In this document: positions 54,141-64,000 of the stretch, piece after piece
Layout: each line of letters starts with the position of its first letter
Numbering within the stretch: position 1 is the stretch's first letter
Source: Ascarosepion bandense
Lineage: Eukaryota > Mollusca > Cephalopoda > Sepiida > Sepiidae
Assembly (NCBI GenBank): GCA_037127315.1
Contig: JBBBDQ010001918.1
Location: forward strand, 1,250,001-1,314,000
Reading direction: 5' to 3'
DNA length: 64,000 nt
Made by a program: the position numbers and the translations under genes
The notes under the pieces: model-generated
Seen by the model: the letters and a program-made list of their open reading frames with translations, nothing else
What the model was told of the DNA's origin: nothing
Databases searched by the model: none

Positions 54141-55324
54141 TGCAATCTGCTTCCTTACTGCAAACAATCCACTAGCCATAACATGTGTCTTCTGTTTGTT
54201 ACAGCAGTCACCATTCTTCGTGTTACCTCATTATACATTTTTTATATCTTCATTGACAGGCAAAACTTACATATGTAGAAAGAGACTCTCACAAGGGTTT
54301 ATCTAACTCTGAGATCTATAGGTTTTAAATGTGACTTGTGAAGCCGCCATTTTTTTCCTTTTGGCATAGTTTACATGCAAAACACATCCAAATCCTGGGG
54401 GTAAGTCATTTTGTCTTGTGTTAAATTAACTTTTGCAAATAATTAATGCAGCTCTGGGCTTCTTTGTCTTCTGTGGTAGTTCACTACAAAATATAATGTC
54501 AATTATTATCTTGAGTGTTGAGTCCTTTTCTTTTATTGTTCTCTGTTTCTTTCACCTTCGCAACCACTTGCATCCTAATGGCTTGGGATTAAATAATTAA
54601 AAAAATAATAATAGATGTTTTATAACTACACTTGGTTCTTTTCAAACCCTGATCGTCACAAAAAAAGTATATATTGAAGGTGACATTTATACTGCACTTT
54701 TCTCCATTGCTCTGTTATGGCAAACTCATGTCCTTTTCATGCCTCAACATCTATGAACTAAGTTACCTTCCTCAACATTCTAAGCTACTTTATTCTTGAA
54801 AAATAATATTAGCAGAGCCTGAAGCAAGTGATAGTTTATCAGCAGCAGCATTATGTTTAGTTCCAGTGGTATGTACTTAAAAGTAAAAGTTAACCTTCAA
54901 AAGACACATTTCAAACCAGATGCAATACTCCCTACTACCTTTAATGAGAATGACACAGTCTAATATAAAAAAAATTAACAAAAAATGAAATAATAATACA
55001 AATTATATGTTAGTATATATATTTATCTACTTTCTTTAAAATTCACTCTGAAAAGTTGTGTTGAAAATATAAATAAGATTACTTTTTAATAATAGAAACA
55101 CTTTAATAACAATTGCCAATTAAAAAAAATGTAATCTGTGAGTAAAATAATAGTCATCAGCACAGAAATTGAAATCAGCTAGCCAACTTCAAATGTCAGG
55201 TTTTATCTTTTGCATTCACTTTCACAAATGCTATTAGGAAAGGTTTAAATCCATCTTTTCTCCCCACTGCTATAACAACTTAGGAAATTTCTGTCTAAAT
55301 TTCTGTGATGTGGATTTATCATTA
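54141..55324. other. AT-rich DNA, nothing recognised
   Basis: No gene or assignable repeat was found. Mildly less AT-rich around 54,300-54,600. Confidence 0.45.
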
Positions 55325-55462
55325 TTTACTACTGTTCTTATCTTTGTTGCTGTTATTCCAGGGTTTCAGTCATTATACCATCCAACTTTAATTAGTTGTA
55401 TTGTGTGTCTGGGTAACCTACAGGAAATTTCAAACTGAACTATCTATTTAATTCCATAGAAC
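55325..55462 (-). repeat. SINE S1 tail, minus strand
   Basis: TCTTATCTTTGTTGCTGTTA, GGGTTTCAGTCATTATACC and GAAATTTCAAACTGAAC are the reversed 3' half of S1. Confidence 0.65.
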
Positions 55463-55473
55463 GATATCCTAGT

Positions 55474-55925
55474 CTGTCCTTGGTATGACTATAAACTACA
55501 TCTGCCAGCAAGGACTCTGATCAGGATATTGGAGCTTTTGAGGAGAGTGGAATAACCTCTTAACTGCGGAAGTTCCCAGGTCCACTTTGACCCAGGGTAG
55601 TAACATCTGTTAAAGCAGCTATAGGCAAATAGTGACCCCCACCCAAACAAAATCAACAGTACATTTTTAGAATAAAATGGCCAACAATATGTTTTTATTG
55701 CAAAATGATAATCAATACAACTCTACAGAAGTATCAACATTTATAAAATAAAATTACTAGTAATACATTTTTTTAAAATATTGACAATGCATACATTGAT
55801 TTTGAAAGTATAAAATTTTGTACAAAATATTAATAGTTGAAAGCATAAAATTGCATATGAAATATTTGGAATTTGGCATTGAATAGCCCATAGAGGCTGA
55901 TATACCACTAAACAAAATCTTCTAA
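55474..55925 (+). repeat. SINE S6, copy 3
   Basis: Full 5' part (AGTCTGTCCTTGGTATGACT, CAGCAAGGACTCTGATCAGG), core CAGGTCCACTTTGACCCAGG, several minisatellite-like units (ACATTTTTAGAATAAAATG..CCAACAATATG) and 3' end GAGGCTGATATACCACTAAA. Confidence 0.75.
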
Positions 55926-55930
55926 CCAAC

Positions 55931-56230
55931 AATATCCTAGTGGATTAAACTACTGGTTTATAAATTTGGTAACATAGTAATTGTGAGTTCAATCCCTGAG
56001 CTGGGCAGTGTGTACTTTAACTCAATGGAAGCAATAACAGAACAGTACTAAATAAGAACTTGATGTGAGATCCCTAGACAAAAGCAGTGGAACAAGAAAA
56101 ATCTACTGTTGTAAATTAAATAAAGGGTTCAGTTCAAAAGTCTCTGAAGGTTATCTGATGAAGGCTGGAGAGTAACACTGCCAAAATGTAGTGATAACAG
56201 CAAGGATATGTAAATAATATAAACACAAAA
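55931..56230 (+). repeat. SINE S1, full plus copy
   Basis: Head ATCCTAGTGGATTAAAC (A box) and TGAGTTCAATCCCTGAG (B box), body GTGGAACAAGAAAAATCTAC and AAAGGGTTCAGTTC, tail GGATATGTAAATAATAT. It contains the segment that forms the spacer of the fold-back copies. Confidence 0.75.
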
Positions 56231-56396
56231 TTATAATGCTTATAAATGAAGGTCCAGGTATGTGTATGTATATAGAAAAATCATTACTAAATAATTATTA
56301 AAAAAATATATACAGATCTATTTTTCCATTTTTAGAAAAATTACTAGTACATTTTGTAGGTTTCATTTCTGTTAAAATTTTCTCTATAGCTCTGTT

Positions 56397-56755
56397 AGTC
56401 CTGGTTATGATGATAAACTACATCTGACAGCAAGACCTCTGATTGGAAGATTGAAAGTTTTGAGGAGTGTGGAACCACCTCTTAATTGCTGTTATCCCAG
56501 GTCCATTCTGACTTGGGGTGGTAACACCAGCTATGTACAAATAGTGGTCCCATAAACAAAAACAAAACTATATGAAAGTATAAAAATACATTTTTATAAC
56601 AAAAATACCAGCAATAAATTTTTATATAATACAATTACCAGCAATGCCTATCTATATTAAAATGACCATCAATATATTTTTATAGTAAAATGACCATCAA
56701 TACATTTTTATAGTAAAATGACCAACAATACATTTTTAAAGCAAATTATAGATAC
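56397..56755 (+). repeat. SINE S6, copy 4, with clear minisatellite
   Basis: GTCCTGGTTATGATGATAAA, AAGACCTCTGATTGGAAG, CCAGGTCCATTCTGACTTGG, then repeated about 29-30-bp units containing ATTTTTATAGTAAAATGACC at 56,580-56,740. The 3' end (GATATGCC) is missing. Confidence 0.8.
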
Positions 56756-56945
56756 AGTGAAGACATGGGGCTCTAGTTTTGGGTAGCAGCCAGTCTAGGA
56801 AAGTAAAAACCATGTAGTGTACAACAGGAAAACACTCCACTATTTCCCATGAGGTTATGGCAGTTTACACAAAATAAAGAAACAGAATTTGTAAAGAGAC
56901 ATGATCACCTACAAGAAATAAAAACACCAAAAAGCATAAAAAACA
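56756..56945 (+). pseudogene. LINE-Q 3' end fragment (tentative)
   Basis: The ending GTAAAGAGACATGATCACCT resembles the LINE-Q 3' terminus. Upstream similarity is weak. Confidence 0.35.
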
Positions 56946-57164
56946 TCTCACTATAGATAGGTTAGCACAACAGGCTCTAGAACATTTTTGTGACAATGGT
57001 GCTTTACTAAGCTAAAATTTATATTATTCAAACATTAAAATAAATATGATAAAAATTGTCAGATTTTTTTAAAAGTATTATTTAAACTTAATTTATTTAT
57101 TTTTAAAATTTATAGGCATTAAAACTGAATCTATATTTTCATCAGAAATCTTAGAGTATTAATT

Positions 57165-57400
57165 AGGGCTGGCCACTCATGTCCAAGTATGCCTGTCTAC
57201 AAGGGAAGCTAGTCACTCCCTATTGCAGATGCCTGCTCAGGTACATTTGCACTTGTTCAATATTCACAGAGCCCACCTGTGGTTTTTACTGCAACTATGC
57301 TGAGCAGGCCTTATTACAGTTTTTGGAAGGGAGCACTTTATCTGGCATGATTAACAGTCTGAACAAGGCCAGTATGCTCAAACCCTCAGTCATGATTTGC
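57165..57400 (+). repeat. Unclassified repeat U1, copy 2
   Basis: Matches 26,860-27,060 in order and orientation (CAGGTACATTTGCAC, TACTGCAACTATGCTGAG, CTGGCATGATTAACAGTCTG, CTCAAACCC). The 92-codon frame across it has no known domain. Confidence 0.6.
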
Positions 57401-57404
57401 ATGG

Positions 57405-57610
57405 GATTTATCCGAGTGATTAAGAAGCTGCTTTCAAACCATGTGATCAAAGTTTAAATCACTCCATGGTTGCTTTGTCAGGAAGATGACTTCTTGATGT
57501 TATTGACCTGTAGAGGCAATCCCAGTGTGTAGCACCTTTGGATAGTACCTGAAAATCAGGCCACGGGTTGACCAAAGCCTTATGATGGAAACTGGGTAGA
57601 TGGAATTATT
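57405..57610 (+). repeat. SINE S7, tRNA-derived
   Basis: tRNA-like head CCGAGTGATTAAGAAGCTGC with B-box-like GATCAAAGTTTAAATCAC, then AGCACCTTTGGATAGT, CGGGTTGACCAAAGCCTTAT and GGAAACTGGGTAGATGG. This layout resembles a SINE I recall as very common in squid and octopus genomes (GACCAAAGCCTTGTGAG body). That is a recollection, not a search. Confidence 0.65.
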
Positions 57611-58340
57611 GGGGAATCTTAGAGTATTATAGTTTTTTTGGAAGGTAATTATTACAAAAATATCAACTTCTATTTGTGATCCTAAAGATTTTATGACAAA
57701 TCTCAGTTCCTGTTGTTAAATTTTATCACTATCATTTTCACTTTATCCTAACCCATTTGAGTCATATGGGTCTCTATATGTATATACCAATAGTAGATGT
57801 GTTTAGGGCAAGAATGATTAAGCCATTTCTCTTCAAAAGGAATTTAAATTCAGTTTTTCTCCAAAGTTAAAGAACTCAGTCTGTTCTATTATTTATGAGG
57901 ACTTGAATTCAAGAGTTTTCTAGATTAATTGCTACCCAACAACAAGAGTGGTCAGCCTGCTATTTAATCCATAGCTAGAGGAAGATGAATTCATTTCTTT
58001 TTCCAAGGGTATTAGGTGTCATGCTGATTCTGTTTTCTACACTGATAACAGTTATGTTCCCCTAAACACTAATTTGCTAAGTTACCATTTTAAAATTTAT
58101 CAATTTTTGTCTTTACAGTGGTCAACTTGTTTGTACAATTGGATGCTTCCATTGCTGAATCTGCAGAGCTATTAGCAAATATTTTACTCTTTCTAACAAA
58201 TACACTTCAATGTCTCCTCAAAGGTGATGTGCCTAATAGCAATGGTAAATAATTTTCTTTTTATCAACTCAACTTTCATATATTGGACATAAAATTTTGA
58301 ATTGCATTTTGTGCCAGAAATTTTGGTTCTCCCTTTTTGT
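57611..58340. other. AT-rich DNA with a weak S3 fragment
   Basis: 57,955-58,020 (CTGCTATTTAATCCATAGCT, TTTTTCCAAGGGTATTA) resembles the minus-strand S3 body. Nothing else seen. Confidence 0.4.
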
Positions 58341-58870
58341 TAATTTTTTCTTTTAATCATTTCACCCCAAGTAAACAATAAAACTACTAGCAGTAAGGGG
58401 CTACTGAGAGTTAGAGAATATGAGAACAACTACTGAGGTGACTCATTTGCATATGAAACTACAAAGCTATAGCTATTACCTATGAGGTAGTTGTGTGCAT
58501 ACTACTTTTTGTGAGTAAGTAACACTTTACTAAAACTACCATTAAGGAGAGAGGACAATGAAATAACAAAAATTAAAAAGACAGAAGATAAGGATTAACT
58601 TTACATTTAAATTTTTGATGATCAAGGTTGACTGAGATGTAAGCAGCCACAAAATGTTCCACAAGCTAGAAGTGCAATAGAAAAAACTATTACATAGTCC
58701 ATACAATTACATTTAGCCATTTCAACTGTAAATGAGGGGACCTTGCCGCCAATCTAGTACTGTGCTTAAATTTATTAAGTCTATCATGGTAGAAAATTCA
58801 ACTGTACAATTACCATGAAAAGGCACAGGAAAGCTACATTATGACTGTGGGAAATTAAATGAAGCCAATA
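58341..58870 (-). pseudogene. LINE-P-like C-terminus and 3' end
   Basis: 3' end AATCATTTCACCCCAAGTAA as at 8.34 and 21.46 kb. Minus-strand pieces include KFKCKVNPYLLSF near 58,590-58,630, equivalent to FKCNVN at 8.5 kb. Frames are heavily broken. Confidence 0.55.
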
Positions 58871-58919
58871 TGCCAGGTCAGGATCAATATCATTGCAGAT
58901 TCTTTAGATGATAGCAATA

Positions 58920-59160
58920 TTCCAAGCAACGATGAATGGTAACAACTAGATGGGAGACTGCTTGGGAATACCAGCTGCTCTAAGCTTGAATGATGTTAGA
59001 ATGTCATGAATAATGGCTCACAATTGTTAATCAGAGAGCCAAGTTCCAATTCCTGTTGGGTTCATTATATTCACTTAATGCAAATATCTTTGGAAAAGAT
59101 ACGTATCCACCTCTTCTCCTTTAATTGTGATATTAATTTGTAAGACTTGTATCATTTAAC
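58920..59160 (+). repeat. SINE S4, copy 4
   Basis: 5S-like CAACTAGATGGGAGACTGC, TTGGGAATACCAGCTGCTC, then the tRNA-like part AAGTTCCAATTCCTGTTGGG and CACTTAATGCAAATATC. The 5S start is eroded. Confidence 0.8.
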
Positions 59161-59369
59161 TTTTATTATTTCCAAAAACCAATTTTTACAATTGAAGAAT
59201 ATATTCTGGCTTTAAATAAACTGCAAACGGTAAATAAGTTGTAAAAGTGAACAAATCAATCCTATTATTTTCTACCTTGACAGGAGACAGATCAGGTTGA
59301 AAATGGAGTACTGCTGCCATATATGAACTGGAACTGCCTAGATTTTGCTTTCCAGTTTTGATAAAGTCC

Positions 59370-59623
59370 AAATCCTTGTGGGTGAGGAATTATTTTCCAC
59401 CCTACAACCCCTTTCTTACAGATGAACTATCACAAGCTTCTCATTGCTCTATCACTATTTCCATGAAAAGTATTCAGATGAATTGCATTCTTTAATTCTA
59501 CCAGTTATAACCTTCACAGATACAACCTACCATGCCATGAATATTTTAGCAAACCAGCCTCATTCCTTTCATACTCCATTGGTGAGATATGTTCCACTCA
59601 AGTAGCTTCTTTTCTCAAACCTG
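59370..59623 (+). pseudogene. LINE-P C-terminal fragment
   Basis: Reverse of the 2.65-kb arrangement: TTATTTTCCACCCTACAACC, CATTGCTCTATCACTATTTC, CATGAAAAGTATTCAG. The coding strand is plus. It ends where the LINE-Z 5' region begins. Confidence 0.55.
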
Positions 59624-60110
59624 ACTTGTTGGTGGGGCTTTAGAATATGCCGACTTCATCTCTGCAGGGAGTAAAAGTTTCCCAAAGGAGCCACCTGTTT
59701 GCTGTGGGTGACTTGAGGGCATTAGGAGTTAGAATATACATATATACTTAAACTCCAACATGCCATCTTGTCCTTTACTTGAGCTACATGGGTATTTGGA
59801 AAGGCCTGATCCAATCAACCAGCTGTTCATATCAAGCCTCAAGTCAGACTAACAAAACAAACAAAATGCACTCATATTTACCATATCAAACATTAAACTA
59901 ACTTAGTAAGCGTTAGCTGTACTGTCAATCAGTTTAGGAACAAAGGAATCTTACATGGCTGTTTATACTTCTGAGGAAAGCCCATAGTTAGGTAGAAGTT
60001 TCTGGACATGTGCTTGGAACCCTCCTCACATTTAAGTATACAAGTCATGTAACCCTAGAGAAATGAGGCAAATGGACTGATGAATAACAATAAATAAAGT
60101 ATGAGCACAA
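59624..60110 (+). mobile_element. LINE-Z 5' region, copy 2
   Basis: GTTGGTGGGGCTTTAGAATA, CTGCAGGGAGTAAAAGT, CCCAAAGGAGCCACCTGTTT and CTGTGGGTGAC match 19,900-19,990. Later blocks (GAGGAAAG, TATACAAGTCATGTAACCCT) are also parallel. No minisatellite precedes it. Confidence 0.6.
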
Positions 60111-60129
60111 AAAAAAAATCAAGTTCTAT

Positions 60130-60370
60130 CAGTTAAGTGCCATACTTGATACACACTTGAGCAATCATGTCTTGAAAGTGACCTGACTGACTGAACAGAA
60201 GATTTTTCTGCAGTAGGTTGCCATTACTTTCTGTGGTAGACTGGTTGCCAACCAAGGCTGCTATAGAACCCAGTCTGTTCTGCTATTTAGCCCATAGCTA
60301 GAGGGAGAAGAGATGAATGGTATTTGCGTGTAAATGAATGCAAGTTATTTGCATGTAAATGAATGTAAGT
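60130..60370 (-). repeat. SINE S3, minus copy
   Basis: GTTAAGTGCCATACTTGATA, GACCTGACTGACTGAACAG, GCAGTAGGTTGCCATTACTT and CTATTTAGCCCATAGCTAG. A short duplication of GTAAATGAATG(C/T)AAGTTATT occurs at the 5' side (60,330-60,376). Confidence 0.8.
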
Positions 60371-60374
60371 TATT

Positions 60375-60470
60375 TTCCCCCCTACAACCCGTTCTTACAG
60401 ATGAAATGTCACAAACCTCTCATTGCTCTATCACTATTTCCATGGAAAGTGTTCAGATAAACTACATTCA
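60375..60470 (+). pseudogene. LINE-P fragment
   Basis: CCTACAACCCGTTCTTACAG, TCTCATTGCTCTATCACTAT and CATGGAAAGTGTTCAGA match 59,398-59,480 closely. Confidence 0.55.
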
Positions 60471-60754
60471 ATCCCAAAAAAGCTTTAAAAAATATTAGAA
60501 ATAATATATTACTGATAGAAGTCAAAAGAAAACATGATGCTTGAAAATCTACTAAGGATGACCAAATTTCATGATATGAAGGTAAGGATCTAACTATACC
60601 ATTTTTAAATTTCTCCAGAGGCATGGTGAGAAGCACTGAACTCACACTGTATACCCTGGAGGAAATTAAGAACAATAATTCTATCAAAAAACAAAACATT
60701 ACAGACATAAAAAGAATATCTATTTTAATAAGTTGATAGAATTATAGATACCAA

Positions 60755-61602
60755 TACTTATATCATTACTTTTGATGCACTAGAACCACCACAGGAAATG
60801 AAAATTGGATATACAATTTTCAAAGTAGAAACATATATTCCAAACACATTAAGATGCTTCAAGTGCCAAAGATAGGACATGGTAAGAATAAATGTACACG
60901 GAAGTTGGTATGCAGAAAATGCGGGGAGAATGATGCTAACTACAAAGAGATCACATGACCAAATGAAACTAAATGCCCTAATTGTAAAAAAAATTATAAG
61001 GGACTGGAAATATATGTGTCTTTCTTTTTTTCCAGGTTAAAACCTGGAAAAAAAAGATATATTAAAAATTAAACGCATCAAAAAAATTATTTTCTCAGAA
61101 CCAAGGACAGGCATTGAAACAAGCTCTGATACATCATCATATACAAAAATTACCCAAGCAACATCAAGCTATACTTACAATATTCTAATATCAAACAAAT
61201 TACATGAAAAACAAGAACTAACATTCTTAATTCAAGAACATATTGAAAACATTAAGACCAATTGTAAACTTGGAAACAACCCATATCACTGAATCAAAAC
61301 TATCCATAATGTAAAACCAACACAAAATTCACTGACAACAACAACCTCTCAATAACAAAACACTCAAAACTTCTCAAATTAAAAATTCCACAAACAGAAA
61401 AATGACAGCAAAAACCAATCAAACCTTAACACAAAGCAAAATCAAAATTCAGAAAACTGAAGAGACATAATTAAAAGCAAATAAATGGGATGACAACCCA
61501 CATAAAGATAATAAAAAAGACAAAATGAAAAAAAAATACAAATAATCAAGGACATAGAAATACTCAACGAAGAATGAATTCACAAACAAGGAAAGCAGAA
61601 AG

Positions 61603-61639
<37 letters not shown>

Positions 61640-61935
61640 ACCAAAAACAAGGTCATCTTTAAGATCTACTCACAAAAATTGAAAATAATTACTGCTCAAA
61701 TGGACAAACAGAACACAAGCAACAAATAATGGAACTGTAGAGGTGTTAAACCAAGCTATGAGGAAATTAAACAAATCTTTACAGATTGCAATCAAATACA
61801 TTATGCTTACAGGAGACGTTTTTTAAAAAAAACTCACATCATGTTTAAAGAATACAAAATTTATCACAAAATATATGCATCAACAGTAGGGAATAGGTCA
61901 CAACAAAACCCCAATAAATGAAGTGGATTAACTCG
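60755..61935 (+). mobile_element. LINE-Z copy: zinc-knuckle ORF1 relic to ORF2 start
   Basis: 60,795-60,995 reads QEMKIGYTIFKVETYIPNTL, then zinc knuckles CRKCGEN..Y and CPNCKK (one stop replaces a Cys-adjacent codon, and a base change disturbs CFKCQR.GH). Lys/Asn-rich decayed sequence and a (TA)n at 61,611-61,635 follow. At about 61,725-61,790 WNCRGVKPSYEEIKQIF appears, the same ORF2 endonuclease start as at 20.6 kb. A mariner interrupts it at 61,941. Confidence 0.7.
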
Positions 61936-61940
61936 AAGTA

Positions 61941-62806
61941 TAAGGGTCATTCAATAAATAAGGTGAATTTTTTTATATAAGGACTTCTAATACAGATAAG
62001 AGCTTACTTTTTTTTTAAATTTTTTTTTCTTTACTTCTTTTTCAAAGGGATTTCATTTTTTTTTTTTTTTTGCAGATTGAAAAAAAAAAACTTTGAGAGT
62101 TTTAAGGATTAACAAAGATGGCCAACCAAGAAGCAGGCTCCAGGATTAAACAGAGATCAGTTATCAAATTTTTGGTTGCTGAAGGGTGCAAACCAGTTGA
62201 AATTCATAGGAGAATGTCAGCTGTGTATAGTGCCACATGTTTTAGCCAAAGAAAATGTCTACAAGTGGGCTAAATTATTTAAAGAAGAACGGGGCAGTGT
62301 TGAGGATGAAGACAAGTCTGGGAGGCCTACAGAAGTGTGAACTCCTGAGGTGATCGAATCAGTCAATGACCTCATTCAGTTTGACAGAAGGGTAAGAGCG
62401 GATGACATTGCAAGGACATTGAGCCTATCTGTTGGGACAGCACACAAAATTGTACCTTGCCTACTCGAAGGTCAGCTCACACAGCAGCCTGAATGGTGCA
62501 GACCATCAACGAGCTGGGCCGGGAACTGCTCCTTCATCCCCCTTCTATCCCAGACCTTGCCTCATCAGACTTTCATCTGTTTGATCCCTTGAAAGCGTTC
62601 ATGAGAAGCACGAAGTTTGAAAGTGACAATGAAGTCAAAAGTGCTGTGAGCGATTGGCTGAGACATCAGTCCAAAAACTTTTTGCTGAGGGAAAAGTGTG
62701 TGACACTGCTGTGTGACTACATTGAAAAATAAAAAAAAAGTAAGCTTCTATCTGTATTAGAAGTCCTTATACTGAAAAATTCACCTTATTTATTGAATGA
62801 CCCTCG
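61941..62806 (+). mobile_element. Mariner element, internally deleted, with long terminal repeats
   Basis: Inverted ends AGGGTCATTCAATAAATAAG on both sides, extending about 75 bp (AGGACTTCTAATACAGATA and its complement). Flanked by TA at 61,939-61,940 and 62,807-62,808. 866 bp. The terminal repeats are the best matched of any transposon here, so this may be one of the younger insertions. It lies in LINE-Z. Confidence 0.85.
62118..62732 (+). pseudogene. Mariner transposase, core deleted
   Basis: Starts MANQEAGSRIKQRSVIKF and LVAEGCKPVEIHRRM (first HTH). After a frameshift comes SVNDLIQFDRRVRADDIA, LSLSVGTAHKIV (62,350-62,480). It then jumps to the C-terminus: INELGRELLLHPPSIPDLA with the third catalytic Asp, SDFHLFDPLKAFM, DNEVKSAVSDWLRHQSKNF and CVTLLCDYIEK (62,493-62,732). 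The first and second Asp are deleted, so it is not autonomous. Confidence 0.8.
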
Positions 62807-62808
62807 TA

Positions 62809-63725
62809 TAATCAAGATGCTGACATCCTCAAATAAAAGGCAAGGAAGGAAGCTCCCATTTGTACTGGGAAGAAGAATAACAGTTACTGGCCTTGAGAAA
62901 AGATTCATTTAAAAGAAATATTCTATAAATTTCAACCAAATGAAGCTTGGCTACTCATTCAGTGAATGCTGAATCTTTCCTTATAAGGAAACAGCTAATA
63001 TTACCATTGCCAATACAATACTAGACAATATTTCATATCAGTTAATGTTTTTTAGTTAATTATATTTTGAATGTGGCTTTTCTGCCTCTTTATACATAAA
63101 TCAATTAAAGCTCTTCTAATTTAATAATGGCTTAGTTATTTATTTTACTATTTGAAGCAGATTTTTTCATTTTACAGTTCAGAGCAGATTTTCTCTAATT
63201 GTGTGCTCTGTTTGACCCAAAAAGTTTCATTATTTAAATTCTCCAAGGACTTGTCCTTATAACTAATATAAATATTAAGCACTACAAAAAATTAATTTCT
63301 TGAAATTTTACAAAACTAAATAAGTGCTGGTTAATAGATGTAAAAAAAGAAAATTTTTTTCAAAAAACTTTCTAAAAAAGAAACATTTCAAAAATAAATT
63401 CATTCATTTGTGAATAATTCCTTAAAATTTAATTATCTGATTTTTGCAAGAATTTCCAGATCAGTGTGTTTTGCACTGCAAATAGACGCTAAAATTTTCC
63501 ATACTAATTTATGGACACCCACTAGCAGAAAAACAAACTTTATAAGGTTCTAAAATGGATAAAATGTATAATTTAATAATCAAAAAATCCTTTGGCGTTT
63601 CCTCTTAGTAATAACATAAACAATTTGATGATAAAACTTGATGCCTTTCATGCATGTTCATTTTTTTAGTGAATCTTTGAAGGTACCTATATATCATATA
63701 TATCTCTGTATACACACACAGTAAA
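62809..63725. other. AT-rich DNA, nothing recognised
   Basis: May begin with displaced LINE-Z sequence after the mariner, but no frame supports this. Confidence 0.45.
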
Positions 63726-63832
63726 TCATGCTGAAACATTGGTCCTCATCTGATCACCAAAGTTAAGCAATGTCAAGCCTGGTCAGTATTTAAATGGGGG
63801 GACTACTTGTGAGCATCAAGTACTCTGAGCAA
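63726..63832 (+). repeat. 5S rRNA-like relic without the tRNA part
   Basis: CATGCTGAAACATTGGTCC, CATCTGATCACCAAAGTTAA, GCAATGTCAAGCCTGGTCAG and AAGTACTCTGAGC track 5S rRNA. An extra GG at 63,796-63,800 and changes in the internal control region argue against a functional 5S gene. No S4 tRNA-like part follows, so it is a truncated S4 or a 5S pseudogene. Confidence 0.7.
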
Positions 63833-63968
63833 AAACCAGACATGAAACCAGTTGGGCATGAGGCTTCCTCTCAAACTTTACTTGGTATGGAAACTATAGC
63901 AGCAACATCTAGTGATTTTGATAACTGTGTCCACATACTTCTCAGTGAAATCTACAGGCCTAAAAGAA

Positions 63969-64000
<32 letters not shown>
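63833..64000. repeat. Unassigned DNA ending in (TA)n
   Basis: (TA)n from 63,971 to the window end. Confidence 0.8.

Noticed and set aside
63726..63832. Functional 5S rRNA gene
   Set aside because: Changes in the internal control region, an insertion of G and missing 5' bases.

Overview
This window looks like intergenic or intronic DNA from a metazoan genome, most likely a cephalopod mollusc and probably an octopus. That is an inference from repeat content, not from a host gene. The sequence is very AT-rich, is broken by dozens of long (TA)n and (CA)n tracts, and consists almost entirely of overlapping, decayed transposable elements. I found no host exon, rRNA operon, functional tRNA or CRISPR array. 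Nearly all open frames are pieces of transposases, reverse transcriptases or zinc-knuckle proteins, or chance frames in AT-rich DNA.

Family labels used below are mine. SINEs: S1 (tRNA-like head, tail AACAATGTAAATAA), S2 (Leu/Ser-tRNA-like head, tail GTTTAATTATAA), S3 (tRNA head, tail GCACTTAACTGACTG), S4 (5S rRNA-like head followed by a tRNA-like part), S5 (core GATGAGCTGTGATACAGC), S6 (core CCAGGTCCACTCTGACC plus an internal minisatellite), S7 (tRNA head TTAAGAAGC, body GACCAAAGCCTT). LINEs: P (reverse-transcriptase C-terminus with FFPRT..LWN), Q (reverse transcriptase with KYLGS and EMWFYRRML), Z (zinc-knuckle ORF1 plus endonuclease ORF2).

Layout. 0-13 kb: S1, a Helitron-like element, an inverted S2 pair, LINE-P tails, a hAT-like element hosting S3, one S4 and a GIY-YIG fragment of a Penelope-like element. 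13.9-16.3 kb: an internally deleted Ty3/Gypsy element with both LTRs. 16.3-22 kb: S5, a 431-bp element with TTAA at both ends, a snap-back palindrome, a 29-bp minisatellite abutting a LINE-Z 5' region, and S6. 22-24.5 kb: a LINE-Z zinc-knuckle ORF followed by a Penelope-like element with RT and GIY-YIG. 26-33 kb: a Tc1 MITE, a second Helitron-like copy in opposite orientation, and three mariner/Tc1 relics. 34-42 kb: a fold-back element and several LINE-Q copies. 43-52.5 kb: a deleted Tc1, a Penelope-like element of another lineage on the minus strand, and two mariners of one family in opposite orientation. 52.5-64 kb: S6/S1/S7 clusters, LINE-P and LINE-Z pieces, a deleted mariner and a 5S-like relic.

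There is no operon or gene network. The relationships are nesting and parasitism: non-autonomous SINEs and MITEs beside the dead LINEs and transposases that may once have mobilised them. The most notable structures are the 5S-tRNA composite SINE, the SINE with an internal VNTR, fold-back SINEs with a conserved spacer, three distinct GIY-YIG Penelope-type lineages in one window, and a monomer-like array at a LINE 5' end.
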